DNA from: Aquiflexum sp. TKW24L
GTDB lineage: Bacteria; Bacteroidota; Bacteroidia; Cytophagales; Cyclobacteriaceae
Reading direction: 5' to 3'
Length of the DNA stretch: 43,376 bases
Assembly: GCF_023502205.1 (NCBI RefSeq)
Contig: NZ_JAMFLG010000037.1
Span: 1 to 43,376 of the forward strand
Part shown: positions 1 through 9,157 of the stretch, in pieces
Numbering within the stretch: position 1 is the first letter of the stretch
Layout: every line of letters starts with the position of its first letter
Notes under the pieces: model-generated
What the model was told of the DNA's origin: nothing
The model's input: the letters and a program-made list of their open reading frames with translations, nothing else
Databases searched by the model: none
Program-made: the position numbers and the translations under genes

Positions 1-835
1 ACCCAGAGGAAAAGGAGAAAAAAGGATAATGTTTGTGGAGACACAAACATTGGCGTTGACGACCGACTACGAAGGGCCTGCCTGCCGAAGGAATGGGTCA
101 AAAACAGGGAAGTTCAAAATCCCTTGCGACCATTGCATTACCTTCTTTTCCATTGCGGTAAAAATATACCTCACGCAGAGACGCAGGGACGAGGGCTTTC
201 TTCCAAAAACAGGGAAGTTCAAAAGTTCAAAATCCCTTGCGACCATTGCAAAACCTTCTTTTTGCGGTAAAAAAATATAAATCACGCAGTGCCGAAGAGG
301 AAGCATTCTGAAGTCTGCATTTTGGTGGTCCAAGTTTGGATACTTGAACCAATGGGGACTTGAACCAATAGGTCTGAAGAGATTTAAACCCTCTGGGAAT
401 CTTGTCTCACGTCTCAAATCTCACGTCTCATCTTTGCGTCCCATTGCATTACCTTCTTTTCCATTGCGGTAATATTGAAAAATATTCAATAATAGATGGA
501 AAATTGAGAAATCTATGCTAGATTTTTAGTGGTCGGTTTTTTGGGAATCCACATACTTTCAATGTATCAGACCCAAGGTTTTTATATCATTCTAGACTCA
601 GTCCATAAAATAAATCTGCATTAGAAAAAATATTTTTACCCTTCTTCACTCCTAAACTCAAGTATGGATCCCTAGTTTTCTCCTATTTTTTACCCGATGA
701 AGGATACTATTCACCATTTGACCACTTTATAACTAAACACCATCATGAATGGGTAGCAAAAACTTGCTACTTCGCTCTGCTACATATAAATAATTGATTG
801 ATCTTAATGCTACATTCGTGTTCAATACCCTCCCA
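1..835. repeat. Gene-free, repeat-rich left end
   Basis: I find no convincing gene here; the short open frames on both strands have repeat-derived, low-complexity translations. A perfect inverted repeat with arms AATGTTTGTG/CACAAACATT and a 4-nt loop lies at 28-51. A module beginning AAAAACAGGGAAGTTCAAAA and ending near TTGCGGTAAAA occurs twice (about 103-170 and 207-275), and a related copy lies at about 43272-43336. A further TTGCATTACC-TTGCGGTAA fragment is near 443-472. These belong to dispersed repeat families found elsewhere in the window. The last 250 bases are AT-rich and probably contain the promoter of the downstream response regulator, but I see no clear promoter match. Confidence 0.6.
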
Positions 836-1285
836 ATGAATAAAAAACCTCTATACTTATTGCTTGCGGATGATGATACGGACGATTGTTTATTTTTCAA
901 AGAAGCCCTTGAAGATTTGAAGATCAATGCACTACTGACCACTGTCAAAGACGGGGTAGAGCTCATGAAATTACTTTCAGATAAAAAGCTGGTTCTTCCA
1001 CATGTTCTTTATTTAGACCTCAACATGCCCCGCAAAAATGGGTTCGAATGTTTGGCTGAAATAAAGCAGAATGTCAGTTTACAGCAACTCCCTATCATCA
1101 TCTTCTCTACCTCTTTGGATGCAGATGTGGTTAACCTCACACATCAGCACGGGGCAGATCTGTATGTACGCAAACCATCTGATTTTGTCCGTCTCAAGGA
1201 AACTATTTCTAAATCCCTGGACCTCATTTTGAATTTTCCTTCCGAGAAAATCCCAAAAGAAATGTTTGTTGTAAACACCGTCTGA
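836..1285 (+). CDS. Single-domain response regulator (CheY/Rcp1-like)
   Basis: A 149-residue receiver domain with no output domain, so it probably acts through protein contacts. Visible receiver landmarks are the acidic cluster ADDDTDD (residues 11-17), the phospho-acceptor Asp61 in LYLDLNMP, the Ser/Thr switch in IIIFSTS and the conserved Lys in YVRKP. The frame extends 14 codons further upstream, but I chose the ATG at 836 because the upstream residues do not look like receiver sequence and the first beta strand (LYLLLADDD) follows directly. It lies 147 nt ahead of a multi-PAS histidine kinase on the same strand, its likely phosphodonor. Single-domain regulators of this type often accompany cytoplasmic phytochrome-like or PAS kinases. 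Cognate pairing is inferred from position only. Confidence 0.93.
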   Translation: MNKKPLYLLLADDDTDDCLFFKEALEDLKINALLTTVKDGVELMKLLSDKKLVLPHVLYLDLNMPRKNGFECLAEIKQNVSLQQLPIIIFSTSLDADVVNLTHQHGADLYVRKPSDFVRLKETISKSLDLILNFPSEKIPKEMFVVNTV

Positions 1286-1432
1286 TCACCTATAAATTCT
1301 AGCTGTATTCTTGTTATTGATTAGTGTTGTACCATCGCGCAACCCCTGAATCTTCGTTGCTTTTAAAATAATTTATTATTTTTTGCACATAATTTGAAAT
1401 ACCTAACCACTAACTAATGTCGATTAAAAAAA

Positions 1433-4400
1433 ATGGATGCCAATCAAAAAGAGTTTGAACTACTGATCAAACAATCACCCGTAGCCATTACCCTGATGGA
1501 AGGTGAAAGTTTAAACCTAAAAGTAGTAAATGAAACTGCTTTGATCATGATGGGAAAAACTGAACCGGAAGTCAAAGGTAAATCCCTCGGCGATGTCTTC
1601 CCGGAATTAAACGAACAGCTAAATTTTTACAAATCAGTTTATGAATCCGGCTTACCCTTTGAAGGGAAGGAAGTGGAATTAAAATTTAACCGGCTTGGAG
1701 AAATCCACACAGGGTATTATGACCTGAATTTCAAGCCTTGGCTTGACAGTGAAGGTAATATCAAAGGTGTGATGGGAGTTTGTGTCGATGTTTCAAAAAA
1801 TGTCTGCGACAGAAAAAAAATTGAAGAACGTGAGCGTCTTTACGAGGCGATCACCCAAAATACGCCTGATTTAATCTATGTGCTTGATTTGAACTACCGG
1901 TTTACCTATGCCAATAATGCTTTGCTCAAAATGTGGGGACGCAGCTGGGATGAATCAATAGGAAAAAACATGATTGAAATCGGATATGAACCTTGGCAAG
2001 CGGAATTGCATGAGGGGGAATTGGATCAAGTCATTGAAACCAAAAAACCGGTACGGGGAGAGATTCCTTTTCCACATGCGACCCTTGGCATGCGCAGGTA
2101 TGATTATATTTTTGTTCCGGTGATCGATGGAAATGGTCATGTGGAAGCTATTGCCGGAACTACACGGGATATTACAGAAATCAAAAAAGCTCAGGAAAAC
2201 CTCAAAGAAAGCGAAAATCGCTTTGCACTCATGGTAGAACAAGCCCCTGTATCCATTTGTGTTTTGAAAGGAGAAAACCATGTAATTGAAATAGTAAATC
2301 AAAACCAACTTGAAATTTGGGGCAAAACCAAAGAGCAGGTATTAAACCTGCCCTTATTTACAGCGATGCCCGAAGGTGCAGGACAAGGTTTTGAAGAATT
2401 ACTTTCCGGTGTGTTTGAGACAGGGGTTCCTGTGGTTCAAAATGAGCTTCCTTTCATCCTTCCCCGAAATGGTTCAAAAGAAACCTTTTATGCTAATTTC
2501 GTCTACAAGCCCTTGTACAATGTCGAAGGCCAAATAGAAGGAATAGTTTCTGTAGTGACAGATGTGACCGAACAGGTCCTTGCCCGGAAAAAAGTAGAAC
2601 AGAGTGAAGCAAAATACAAATCCTTGATTGAATCGGCGCCTATGGCCATTGGAATATTTAGGGGAAGGGATCTGATCATAGAAAGTCCAAATGAGGCCTT
2701 TATTAAAACAGTCGGGAAAGGGCCGGATATTGTGGGAAAACCACTTGCAGAGGTGATGCCGGAATTAAAAGAACAAGGTCAGCCCTATCTTAAGATTTTA
2801 AATGATGTATTTAATACCGGGATCATGTACTGGTCTTATGGTGACCCGGTTAAGATTGTTCAAAATGGGGTGATGACCGAAACCTATTTCGATATAAGTT
2901 ATATCCCGCTTTTTGATGAAAACGGAAAGGTGTATGCGATTTTGGACATTGCAGCTGATGTGACGGAAAAAATTGAATCGCAAAAAAAAATAGAAGAGAG
3001 TGAAAAACGATTCCGTGAATTGGCCGATGACAGTCCCATTTTTGTTTTTATCATCGAGCCCTCCGCAGAAGCTTCCATGAGCTATTGGAACAAAACCTGG
3101 CTCCAATACACCGGACAATCCATGGAAGAAGCGATAGGGAATGCCTGGGCAGGATTCATCCATGAAGACGACTTACCTTCTGTAATGGATATTTATGTAC
3201 CCGCTTTCAATGAGCGGCAACCCTATTTGATTCCTCCTATAAGGACCAAAAGACACGATGGAGAGTACCGTTGGTTTTCATACAAGGCTAATCCCCGCTA
3301 TTTACCGGATGGGAGTTTTGTAGGCTACGTTGGGGTGGGATTTGATGTGCATGAGCAAAAATTAGCAGAAACCATATTGTCGGAACGGGAAGAGAAATTC
3401 CGTTCCCTTGTCCAAACCTTACCCCAATTGGTCTTGGTGACGGATCATAACGGTACAGTAGAGTTTGCTTCCTTCCGTTGGAAAGAATATACGGGAATCG
3501 AGCTTGTCGGAGCAAAAGAATGGTTGGAAATTATCCATCCCGAGGATCTTGACGGCATAGGCGCTGCTTGGATGGAAGGCATGTCCTTAGGCAGATTTAA
3601 TTCCTTTGATGTGAGGCTAAAAGGTAAATCAGGAGAGTACATGTGGTTCACGGTAAAAGGAGAACCTGTCCATGATAAAGAAAATCACATCATAAAATGG
3701 GTAGGAGCATTCACAGAAACCCATGCTGAAAAATTATTTACCAAAGAGTTAGAAGCCAAGGTAAAAGAGAGGACCGAGGAATTGGAACAATTTAATCTCG
3801 AACTTGAAAGAAAGAACAAAGAACTCCAGACCTTTGCGTACATATCAAGCCACGATCTTCAGGAACCACTGCGCAAAATTCAGACCTTTGCCAGCCGGAT
3901 TATCCATAAAGAATATGATACCTTATCTGAAAATGGGAAAGATAATTTTAAAAGAATGCAGGATGCAGCGCACCGGATGCAAACACTTATCCAGGACCTA
4001 CTCGCTTATTCCAGAACAAATACCAAAGATCGTAATTTTGAGAAAATTGATCTCAATACATTCATTTTTGAAATAAAAGAGGATTTGAGCGAGGAATTGA
4101 AAGATTTGAAAGCCATTATAGAAACAAGCGACCTTGGGTATGCCAATGTAATTCCGGTACAGTTCCGCCAACTCCTACAAAACCTCATCAGTAATTCCTT
4201 GAAATTTTCTATCCCTGACAATCCCCCTCATATCAAAATAAAAAGCGAAATAGCCACAGGCTTAAAACTGAATACCGGAAAGCTATCTCCTCAAAAAATG
4301 TATTGCCATATCTCTGTCGAAGATAACGGGATCGGGTTTGAACCAAAATACAGTGAAAAAATATTTGAAGTTTTCCAACGCCTTCACGGCAGAAATGAGT

Positions 4401-4522
4401 ACAAAGGAACAGGAATCGGACTTTCCATAGTAAAGAAAATTGTTGAAAACCACGAAGGTATCATTATAGCCCATGGACAACCAAATAAAGGCGCCACTTT
4501 TGATATTTATATTCCTGCCTGA
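1433..4522 (+). CDS. Multi-PAS cytoplasmic sensor histidine kinase
   Basis: A 1029-residue kinase without signal peptide or membrane segment. By eye there are about six PAS units, at roughly residues 5-125, 135-255, 262-385, 390-520, 525-650 and 655-775. Several end in the PAC-like pattern G.V.DVTE or equivalents. A charged coiled coil (about 770-800, rich in Glu/Lys) leads into a HisKA domain with phospho-acceptor His807 in SSHDLQEPLRK. The HATPase domain shows the N box (QNLISNSLKF), G1 (DNGIGF) and G2 (GTGIGLSIVKK). Such tandem-PAS kinases sense small ligands or redox state through one or more PAS pockets; no heme, flavin or chromophore residue is identifiable, so the signal is unknown. 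The likely partner is the receiver protein just upstream. Confidence 0.93.
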   Translation: MDANQKEFELLIKQSPVAITLMEGESLNLKVVNETALIMMGKTEPEVKGKSLGDVFPELNEQLNFYKSVYESGLPFEGKEVELKFNRLGEIHTGYYDLNFKPWLDSEGNIKGVMGVCVDVSKNVCDRKKIEERERLYEAITQNTPDLIYVLDLNYRFTYANNALLKMWGRSWDESIGKNMIEIGYEPWQAELHEGELDQVIETKKPVRGEIPFPHATLGMRRYDYIFVPVIDGNGHVEAIAGTTRDITEIKKAQENLKESENRFALMVEQAPVSICVLKGENHVIEIVNQNQLEIWGKTKEQVLNLPLFTAMPEGAGQGFEELLSGVFETGVPVVQNELPFILPRNGSKETFYANFVYKPLYNVEGQIEGIVSVVTDVTEQVLARKKVEQSEAKYKSLIESAPMAIGIFRGRDLIIESPNEAFIKTVGKGPDIVGKPLAEVMPELKEQGQPYLKILNDVFNTGIMYWSYGDPVKIVQNGVMTETYFDISYIPLFDENGKVYAILDIAADVTEKIESQKKIEESEKRFRELADDSPIFVFIIEPSAEASMSYWNKTWLQYTGQSMEEAIGNAWAGFIHEDDLPSVMDIYVPAFNERQPYLIPPIRTKRHDGEYRWFSYKANPRYLPDGSFVGYVGVGFDVHEQKLAETILSEREEKFRSLVQTLPQLVLVTDHNGTVEFASFRWKEYTGIELVGAKEWLEIIHPEDLDGIGAAWMEGMSLGRFNSFDVRLKGKSGEYMWFTVKGEPVHDKENHIIKWVGAFTETHAEKLFTKELEAKVKERTEELEQFNLELERKNKELQTFAYISSHDLQEPLRKIQTFASRIIHKEYDTLSENGKDNFKRMQDAAHRMQTLIQDLLAYSRTNTKDRNFEKIDLNTFIFEIKEDLSEELKDLKAIIETSDLGYANVIPVQFRQLLQNLISNSLKFSIPDNPPHIKIKSEIATGLKLNTGKLSPQKMYCHISVEDNGIGFEPKYSEKIFEVFQRLHGRNEYKGTGIGLSIVKKIVENHEGIIIAHGQPNKGATFDIYIPA

Positions 4523-4601
4523 AAAAGGAACAATTTGTATCGCGTCATTCTGAGTGGTCAACATTGGGAAAAATGTTCAGAAAGGAAATGACGTTGGGGT
4601 T

Positions 4602-4775
4602 GCGTCATGCTGAACCGGAGCTTGCGGAGGTGAAGCATCTCAATTATTTAAATGAGACCCTTCCCTTCACTCAGGGTGACGTCCCCAAAATCTGTCAGAC
4701 GACCCCTACAGATACGTCATTCTGAACCTCAGCTTGCGGAGGTAAAGAATCTCCTGTAAATGAGACACTTCTCCC
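4602..4775. repeat. Two diverged copies of a GTCATNCTGAACC repeat
   Basis: The 336-base gap between the histidine kinase and the topoisomerase gene holds two related segments, at about 4602-4660 and 4715-4775. They share CGTCATNCTGAACC, AGCTTGCGGAGGT, AAGNATCTC and AATGAGAC in the same order. This resembles a dispersed intergenic repeat that is common in Bacteroidota genomes (inference from memory). No terminator or gene is visible here. Confidence 0.6.
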
Positions 4776-4858
4776 GTACAGCTGTCGGGATCAGAGTGAA
4801 GCCCCTGCAGATATGTCATTGGTAGCGCACATCGGTCATCCGTCATCGAACACCCCCC

Positions 4859-5866
4859 TCACTTCTCCAATAACTTAAGCAATAATTTTTCTGATTTGTC
4901 CAAGGCATTGGGGGATTTTGATGCCCGGAATGGGTTCTTCAACGGCAACTCACCCACATCAACCTTGGTCAAAATAAGGGGGTGGATGTAATATCCTCTA
5001 CATACCGATGGTGTATTCCCCAACTCGTCCGCCACCATACATACCAACAGCGATTCAAGTTTTTTGCGGGGAAATTGTACTTTGTGCTCCACGGCTTCAG
5101 GATAAAGTTCTATGGTCAGCCTACTGCCAACCCATGTCCTAAAGTCCTTGCAAGAAAACTCTTCTCCCATGTTGCGCTTGATATATTCCTGCACATCCTG
5201 ACTATCTACCTGATTGACCTGACCATCGGCATCCACATACTTGAAGAGTTGGTATCCCGGCAATTCGGCAACCCTCTTTATATGCCGAACCAAAGAGGAA
5301 TCTTCTATGGTGACTTCCCTCTCTTTGTTGCTTTTCCCTTTATAAGAAAAGGTCAGCGCCTGCCCCTCTACATTCAAATGTCTGCGTCGAAGGGTAGTCA
5401 AGCCATAAGTTTGATTTTCCTGTTCGTATTGCTTGTTGCCTATCCTGATCCCTGTCTCATCAAGAATAGCAACCATCAGCGCAAGGACTTTTTGCTTGGA
5501 CCAGCCACGGCTTTTTAAGTCCTTTTGAACCCTTTTTCTCAGTTTTGGAAGTGCTTTCCCAAACTGGGCCATTCGCTCAAATTTTTCTTCCTGACGGATT
5601 TTTTCCCACTCGGTATGGTAGATATATTGTTTTCTTCCTTTCAGGTCCCTTCCCGTTGCCTGAATATGACCATCGTCAAAGCGGGATATACTTATATCCG
5701 TCCACATGGGAGGAATCACCAATCTACTGATCCGGTTTAGCTTGTGCTTATCACCAATTTTCTGTCCATTCTCATCCAAATAGGCAAATCCACGACCCTT
5801 TTTGACGCGCTTCAAGCGGAGGGAATCTTCTTCATTGTATATGCTGTATGGAACTTTCATGGTCAT
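4859..5866 (-). CDS. DNA topoisomerase IB (poxvirus/deinococcal type)
   Basis: A 335-residue enzyme that relaxes supercoils by transient 3'-phosphotyrosyl linkage. The N-terminal domain (to about residue 90) has the family pattern RLVIPPMW and QATGRD. The catalytic domain shows ETGIRIGN (first Arg), TYGLTTLRRRH, the Lys-containing hairpin YKGKSN, SCKDFRTW (second Arg) and the active-site segment GNTPSVCRGYY, with the nucleophile most likely Tyr293. At the position of the poxvirus catalytic His the protein has Asn284, as in deinococcal-type bacterial enzymes. Length fits the bacterial family. It is transcribed alone toward the preceding kinase; no partner is visible. Bacterial TopIB often co-occurs genomically with LigD/Ku, which lie 30 kb away here, but the two loci are separate. 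Confidence 0.95.
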   Translation of the reverse strand: MTMKVPYSIYNEEDSLRLKRVKKGRGFAYLDENGQKIGDKHKLNRISRLVIPPMWTDISISRFDDGHIQATGRDLKGRKQYIYHTEWEKIRQEEKFERMAQFGKALPKLRKRVQKDLKSRGWSKQKVLALMVAILDETGIRIGNKQYEQENQTYGLTTLRRRHLNVEGQALTFSYKGKSNKEREVTIEDSSLVRHIKRVAELPGYQLFKYVDADGQVNQVDSQDVQEYIKRNMGEEFSCKDFRTWVGSRLTIELYPEAVEHKVQFPRKKLESLLVCMVADELGNTPSVCRGYYIHPLILTKVDVGELPLKNPFRASKSPNALDKSEKLLLKLLEK

Positions 5867-6303
5867 AAATGCATGAAATTGTGGTCAACTAGGATTGATT
5901 ATAAGCAGATTGGACGCTCAAAGTCCTAATTATTGTAGATCGGATTTCTTCCTTCATATGGTGGACGAATTACACATTATGAAACAAAAATTCACCAGTG
6001 TGAATATTTTCAGTTTGATTGAGCATGGTATTTTTAAATGAATAGAGGCAACCAAGTCCGATTTCTTAATTCAAATAGAAAAAGGTGCAAAAAATGTGCT
6101 TGGAAGTCCAATCAGTATGGATCTGCTGATCTTTGGTATGGATATGGTTCTGTTTAGAGTTAAGGGAATAGATTTATTAAGAGCATTGCCTTTGCATAAA
6201 GGTCAGACCAAGCAGTGATTGTCAAACATTTTGTTTGGGCCAGCAATGGCCGATCACTTTTAGAATTAAGTTGAAATAATCGTTAAACCTAAATACAGGA
6301 CCC
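5867..6303. other. Intergenic region with a possible gene remnant
   Basis: A divergent promoter region between topoisomerase IB and the FAD/Rieske gene. On the plus strand a frame with no start codon, running from about 6040 to a TGA near 6219, reads as plausible protein (about 58 codons, including ATKSDFLIQIEKGAKN and GIDLLRALPLHKG). Upstream it is closed by a stop codon, so it may be a decayed gene fragment. I do not recognise it. Nothing else is visible. Confidence 0.3.
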
Positions 6304-7842
6304 ATGAATAGAGACGGAGCAAGAAAAAGTGCCTGGCAGCAGCAGATTAAAAATTTTTCTTCAGCAAATAACCTGACTGAGATTTTTGATGTAGCCATCG
6401 TGGGAGGTGGTATTACCGGCGTCTCTACGGCATTTAACCTTCAAAAAAGAGGGAAGAGCTGTATTCTACTCGAAGCTTCAAATATCGGCTTTGGGACTAC
6501 CGGCGGCACCACTGCCCATATCAATGATTTTTTTGAAACTACCTTTGATAAGGCCATCAGCGATTTTGGGCAGGAGAACGCCGAACTTTTCAAAGAATGT
6601 GGGAGCGAAGCGGTAAGGATCATTGAATCAAATGTCAGGGAAAACAACATCGATTGTGATTTTGAAAAGAAAACCGCCCACCTTTTTGCTTTGGATGAAA
6701 ATCAAGTCAAACAGTTGGAAGATATCGTGGAAGGATCCCATAAAGTGGGTCATCGCATGCGGTATATCGATGACATCTCCTACCCAATCCCTTTTTTGAA
6801 GGCAGTTGAAATTCCCAACCAAGCCCAGTTCCATCCCATTAAGTATATCAAGGCACTGTGTGAGATATATCTGAACTCAGGCGGTGTAATTGTGGAGAAC
6901 TGTGTATGCGAAAGTCACGATGAAAAGGATTCATTGATAATCCTCACGACTTCTAAAGGACCGGTCCAAGCAAGAAATGTGGTGTATGCAACCCACATTC
7001 CCCCCGGGATCAACAGGCTTCATTTTATGAATGCTCCCTATAGAAGCTATGCGATGGCTTTTACTTTGAATCATGATCAGTACCCAAATGAATTGGGATA
7101 TGACCTCGAAGATCCTTACCACTATTACAGAACCCAATATATCAATGGAGAACAGATGTTGATTGCGGGCGGGGAAGACCATAAGACAGGCCATGCTGAA
7201 GATACAGGCGCATGTTTTTCAAAGCTGGAAAACTATGTCCGCACCTATTTCGATGTGGACAAAGTTGCCTTTAGCTGGTCAAGCCAATACTTTGAACCGG
7301 TAGATGGATTTCCTTACATAGGTGTATTGCCTGGAAGCGAAGGAAAAATCTTTACGGCAACAGGATTTGCAGGAAATGGGATGACTTTGGGCAGCATTGC
7401 ATCAAGGATTATTTCTGATTTGATTCTCACCGGAAGCAGTAAATACGAAGAGATTTTCAGTCCCGCAAGGATAAAACCAATAGCAGGATTTACTGACTTT
7501 GTCAAAGAGCAGGCAACGGTGGTCGTTGATTTTGTCAAAGATAAAATCTTTGCCGAAAGGATAGGGTCCTTGGCCGAGATCAACGGCGGAGAAGCGAAAG
7601 TGATAAAATATGAAGGTGACAATTTTGCGATTTATAAAGAAACCTCAGGCAGAATGCACCTCCTGAAGAGCACTTGTCCCCATGCAAAATGCGAGGTCCG
7701 TTGGAACAGTGCAGAGATATCCTGGGACTGCCCCTGCCACGGTTCACGTTTCAATATCAACGGAAAAATGCTCACAGGACCCTCTGTCAAAGGATTGACA
7801 CCAGTCCAAGAGAAGGAAATAACAGAAGAGGATGGGATATAA
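6304..7842 (+). CDS. FAD-dependent oxidoreductase with C-terminal Rieske [2Fe-2S] domain
   Basis: A 512-residue, probably cytoplasmic flavoprotein. The N-terminal DAO/GlpO-like fold starts with the dinucleotide-binding signature VAIVGGGITGVSTA (about residues 29-42), and a late FAD contact appears in GFAGNGMTLGSIASR (about 354-370). The last 90 residues are a Rieske domain with cluster ligands Cys458-x-His460 and Cys476-x2-His479. The fusion order and length match the known family annotated as FAD-dependent oxidoreductase/Rieske protein, related to PuuB/glycine-oxidase-like amine oxidases. The substrate is not known; oxidative deamination of an amine or amino acid is a guess from the fold. 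It is the first of three same-strand genes, but the 217-nt gap to the next suggests separate transcription. Confidence 0.92.
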   Translation: MNRDGARKSAWQQQIKNFSSANNLTEIFDVAIVGGGITGVSTAFNLQKRGKSCILLEASNIGFGTTGGTTAHINDFFETTFDKAISDFGQENAELFKECGSEAVRIIESNVRENNIDCDFEKKTAHLFALDENQVKQLEDIVEGSHKVGHRMRYIDDISYPIPFLKAVEIPNQAQFHPIKYIKALCEIYLNSGGVIVENCVCESHDEKDSLIILTTSKGPVQARNVVYATHIPPGINRLHFMNAPYRSYAMAFTLNHDQYPNELGYDLEDPYHYYRTQYINGEQMLIAGGEDHKTGHAEDTGACFSKLENYVRTYFDVDKVAFSWSSQYFEPVDGFPYIGVLPGSEGKIFTATGFAGNGMTLGSIASRIISDLILTGSSKYEEIFSPARIKPIAGFTDFVKEQATVVVDFVKDKIFAERIGSLAEINGGEAKVIKYEGDNFAIYKETSGRMHLLKSTCPHAKCEVRWNSAEISWDCPCHGSRFNINGKMLTGPSVKGLTPVQEKEITEEDGI

Positions 7843-8059
7843 AACGGGTAAGAAGACGGAAGACGGAAGTCAAATCCCCAACCTTGCGGAGGACAGCGGT
7901 GTATTGGATATTTGGTTTGTTTCCCCTGATTTAAAAAGGGTTACCAATTTTTTCTGGACGCATAGCGTATATGCATCATATTTTATTTTGGAAATTATCT
8001 CCAGGAGAGTATGTCAATCAATGGCTTAGGATTTGATACCTTGGCCTAAAATATCTTAG

Positions 8060-9085
8060 ATGAACCTCATTCAATGGCTAACCTTTCCGATTCGCTATGC
8101 CTTTTCAAAATTCAAAAGGCGGATAGGTAAACTTGATCTGGTCCGCGTGGAGTTATTTCTCGCATTTGGCAATGAAAGGGAGATTTTCATCAAAGGCAGG
8201 ATCATAGAGGCCTACAAGCAAAGCCGTCCTTCTGACAAGAAAACTGCGCTTCAAAACATATTGGCCACCATTCGGAGGTATGCAGGCAGCAGCATCCCCG
8301 ATGCACGTGTCAGGTTGGTATACCAAGGTCAGGAAGTGATCCTGACCAGCAATCAAGAAGGTTTATTTCAAACAAGGTGGCCCATTTCATCCCCAGATAA
8401 TGATCAGGCAGACGCGGCTACATTGACACTTATTGAAGATGAAGGTCTCAAAGCAGAAGTATTGACTGTTGGTTTTGATATTTTGCGCATACCGGAACAT
8501 CATCCGGTGGGAATCATATCAGACATCGATGACACGGTTATTGTCTCCCATGCCACCTCAATAGGAAGAAAACTTTGGCTGTCCATTTCCAAAAATGCCT
8601 ATACGCGAAGGCCATTTCCAGGAGTGAGTGAATTCTATGAATATTTGACCAAAGGCGGTGAAAATCCGATTTTTTATGTTTCCAGCAGTGACTGGAATCT
8701 CTTTGACCTGATCCAGGATTTCCTCAATTATCGAAAAATCCCAAAAGGCACCTTGCTCTTAAAGGACCTCCATGTCAACTTAAGAAATATCTGGAAATCC
8801 GGCGGCGGAAACCATGACCACAAACTGGATAAAATTTCCCTGCTCATGTCACTTTTTCCCCACATGAAATTCACCCTGATTGGCGACAGTGGGCAACATG
8901 ATCCGGAGCTTTACTCAGAAGTGATAGAAAAATTTCCCGGAAGGATAAGAGCAGTCTATATCAGGCGGATCAGAAAGGGAAACCCAGAAAGGGAGAACCT
9001 ACTCAATCAGTATGATCCTATCATTCCAATTGCTTGGGTTGAGCATTCTTCAGAAGCTTTGGCCCATGCAAAAAAATTCCTTTGA
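8060..9085 (+). CDS. App1-family phosphatidate phosphatase (DUF2183)
   Basis: A 341-residue HAD-like protein resembling the catalytic region of yeast App1. The diagnostic DxDxT motif is SDIDDTVIVSHAT (Asp155, Asp157, Thr159). It is followed by the conserved YVSSSDWNLFDLI, KSGGGNHDHKLDKI and IGDSGQHDPELY segments, which supply the other HAD motifs. An N-terminal beta-rich part (about 60-145) precedes the catalytic domain. The family dephosphorylates phosphatidic acid to diacylglycerol in eukaryotes; bacterial substrates are less certain. The next gene, 72 nt downstream, encodes a diacylglycerol-kinase-like lipid kinase that would catalyse the opposite reaction. The two are probably co-transcribed and may set the phosphatidate/diacylglycerol balance. 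Confidence 0.9.
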   Translation: MNLIQWLTFPIRYAFSKFKRRIGKLDLVRVELFLAFGNEREIFIKGRIIEAYKQSRPSDKKTALQNILATIRRYAGSSIPDARVRLVYQGQEVILTSNQEGLFQTRWPISSPDNDQADAATLTLIEDEGLKAEVLTVGFDILRIPEHHPVGIISDIDDTVIVSHATSIGRKLWLSISKNAYTRRPFPGVSEFYEYLTKGGENPIFYVSSSDWNLFDLIQDFLNYRKIPKGTLLLKDLHVNLRNIWKSGGGNHDHKLDKISLLMSLFPHMKFTLIGDSGQHDPELYSEVIEKFPGRIRAVYIRRIRKGNPERENLLNQYDPIIPIAWVEHSSEALAHAKKFL

Positions 9086-9157
9086 GCCTTTTATTTTCCA
9101 ATCAAAATACGGGGTACGTCCTTTGAAGGATTTGCAGGGATTATCTTCCAAACTTCC

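Noticed and set aside
29-417. Overlapping short open frames on both strands at the left end
   Set aside because: They read through dispersed repeats and hairpins; the composition is not protein-like and related repeat copies elsewhere are not open.
4982-5518. 178-codon plus-strand frame opposite the topoisomerase gene
   Set aside because: The minus-strand frame carries all topoisomerase IB motifs; the antisense frame has no recognisable feature.
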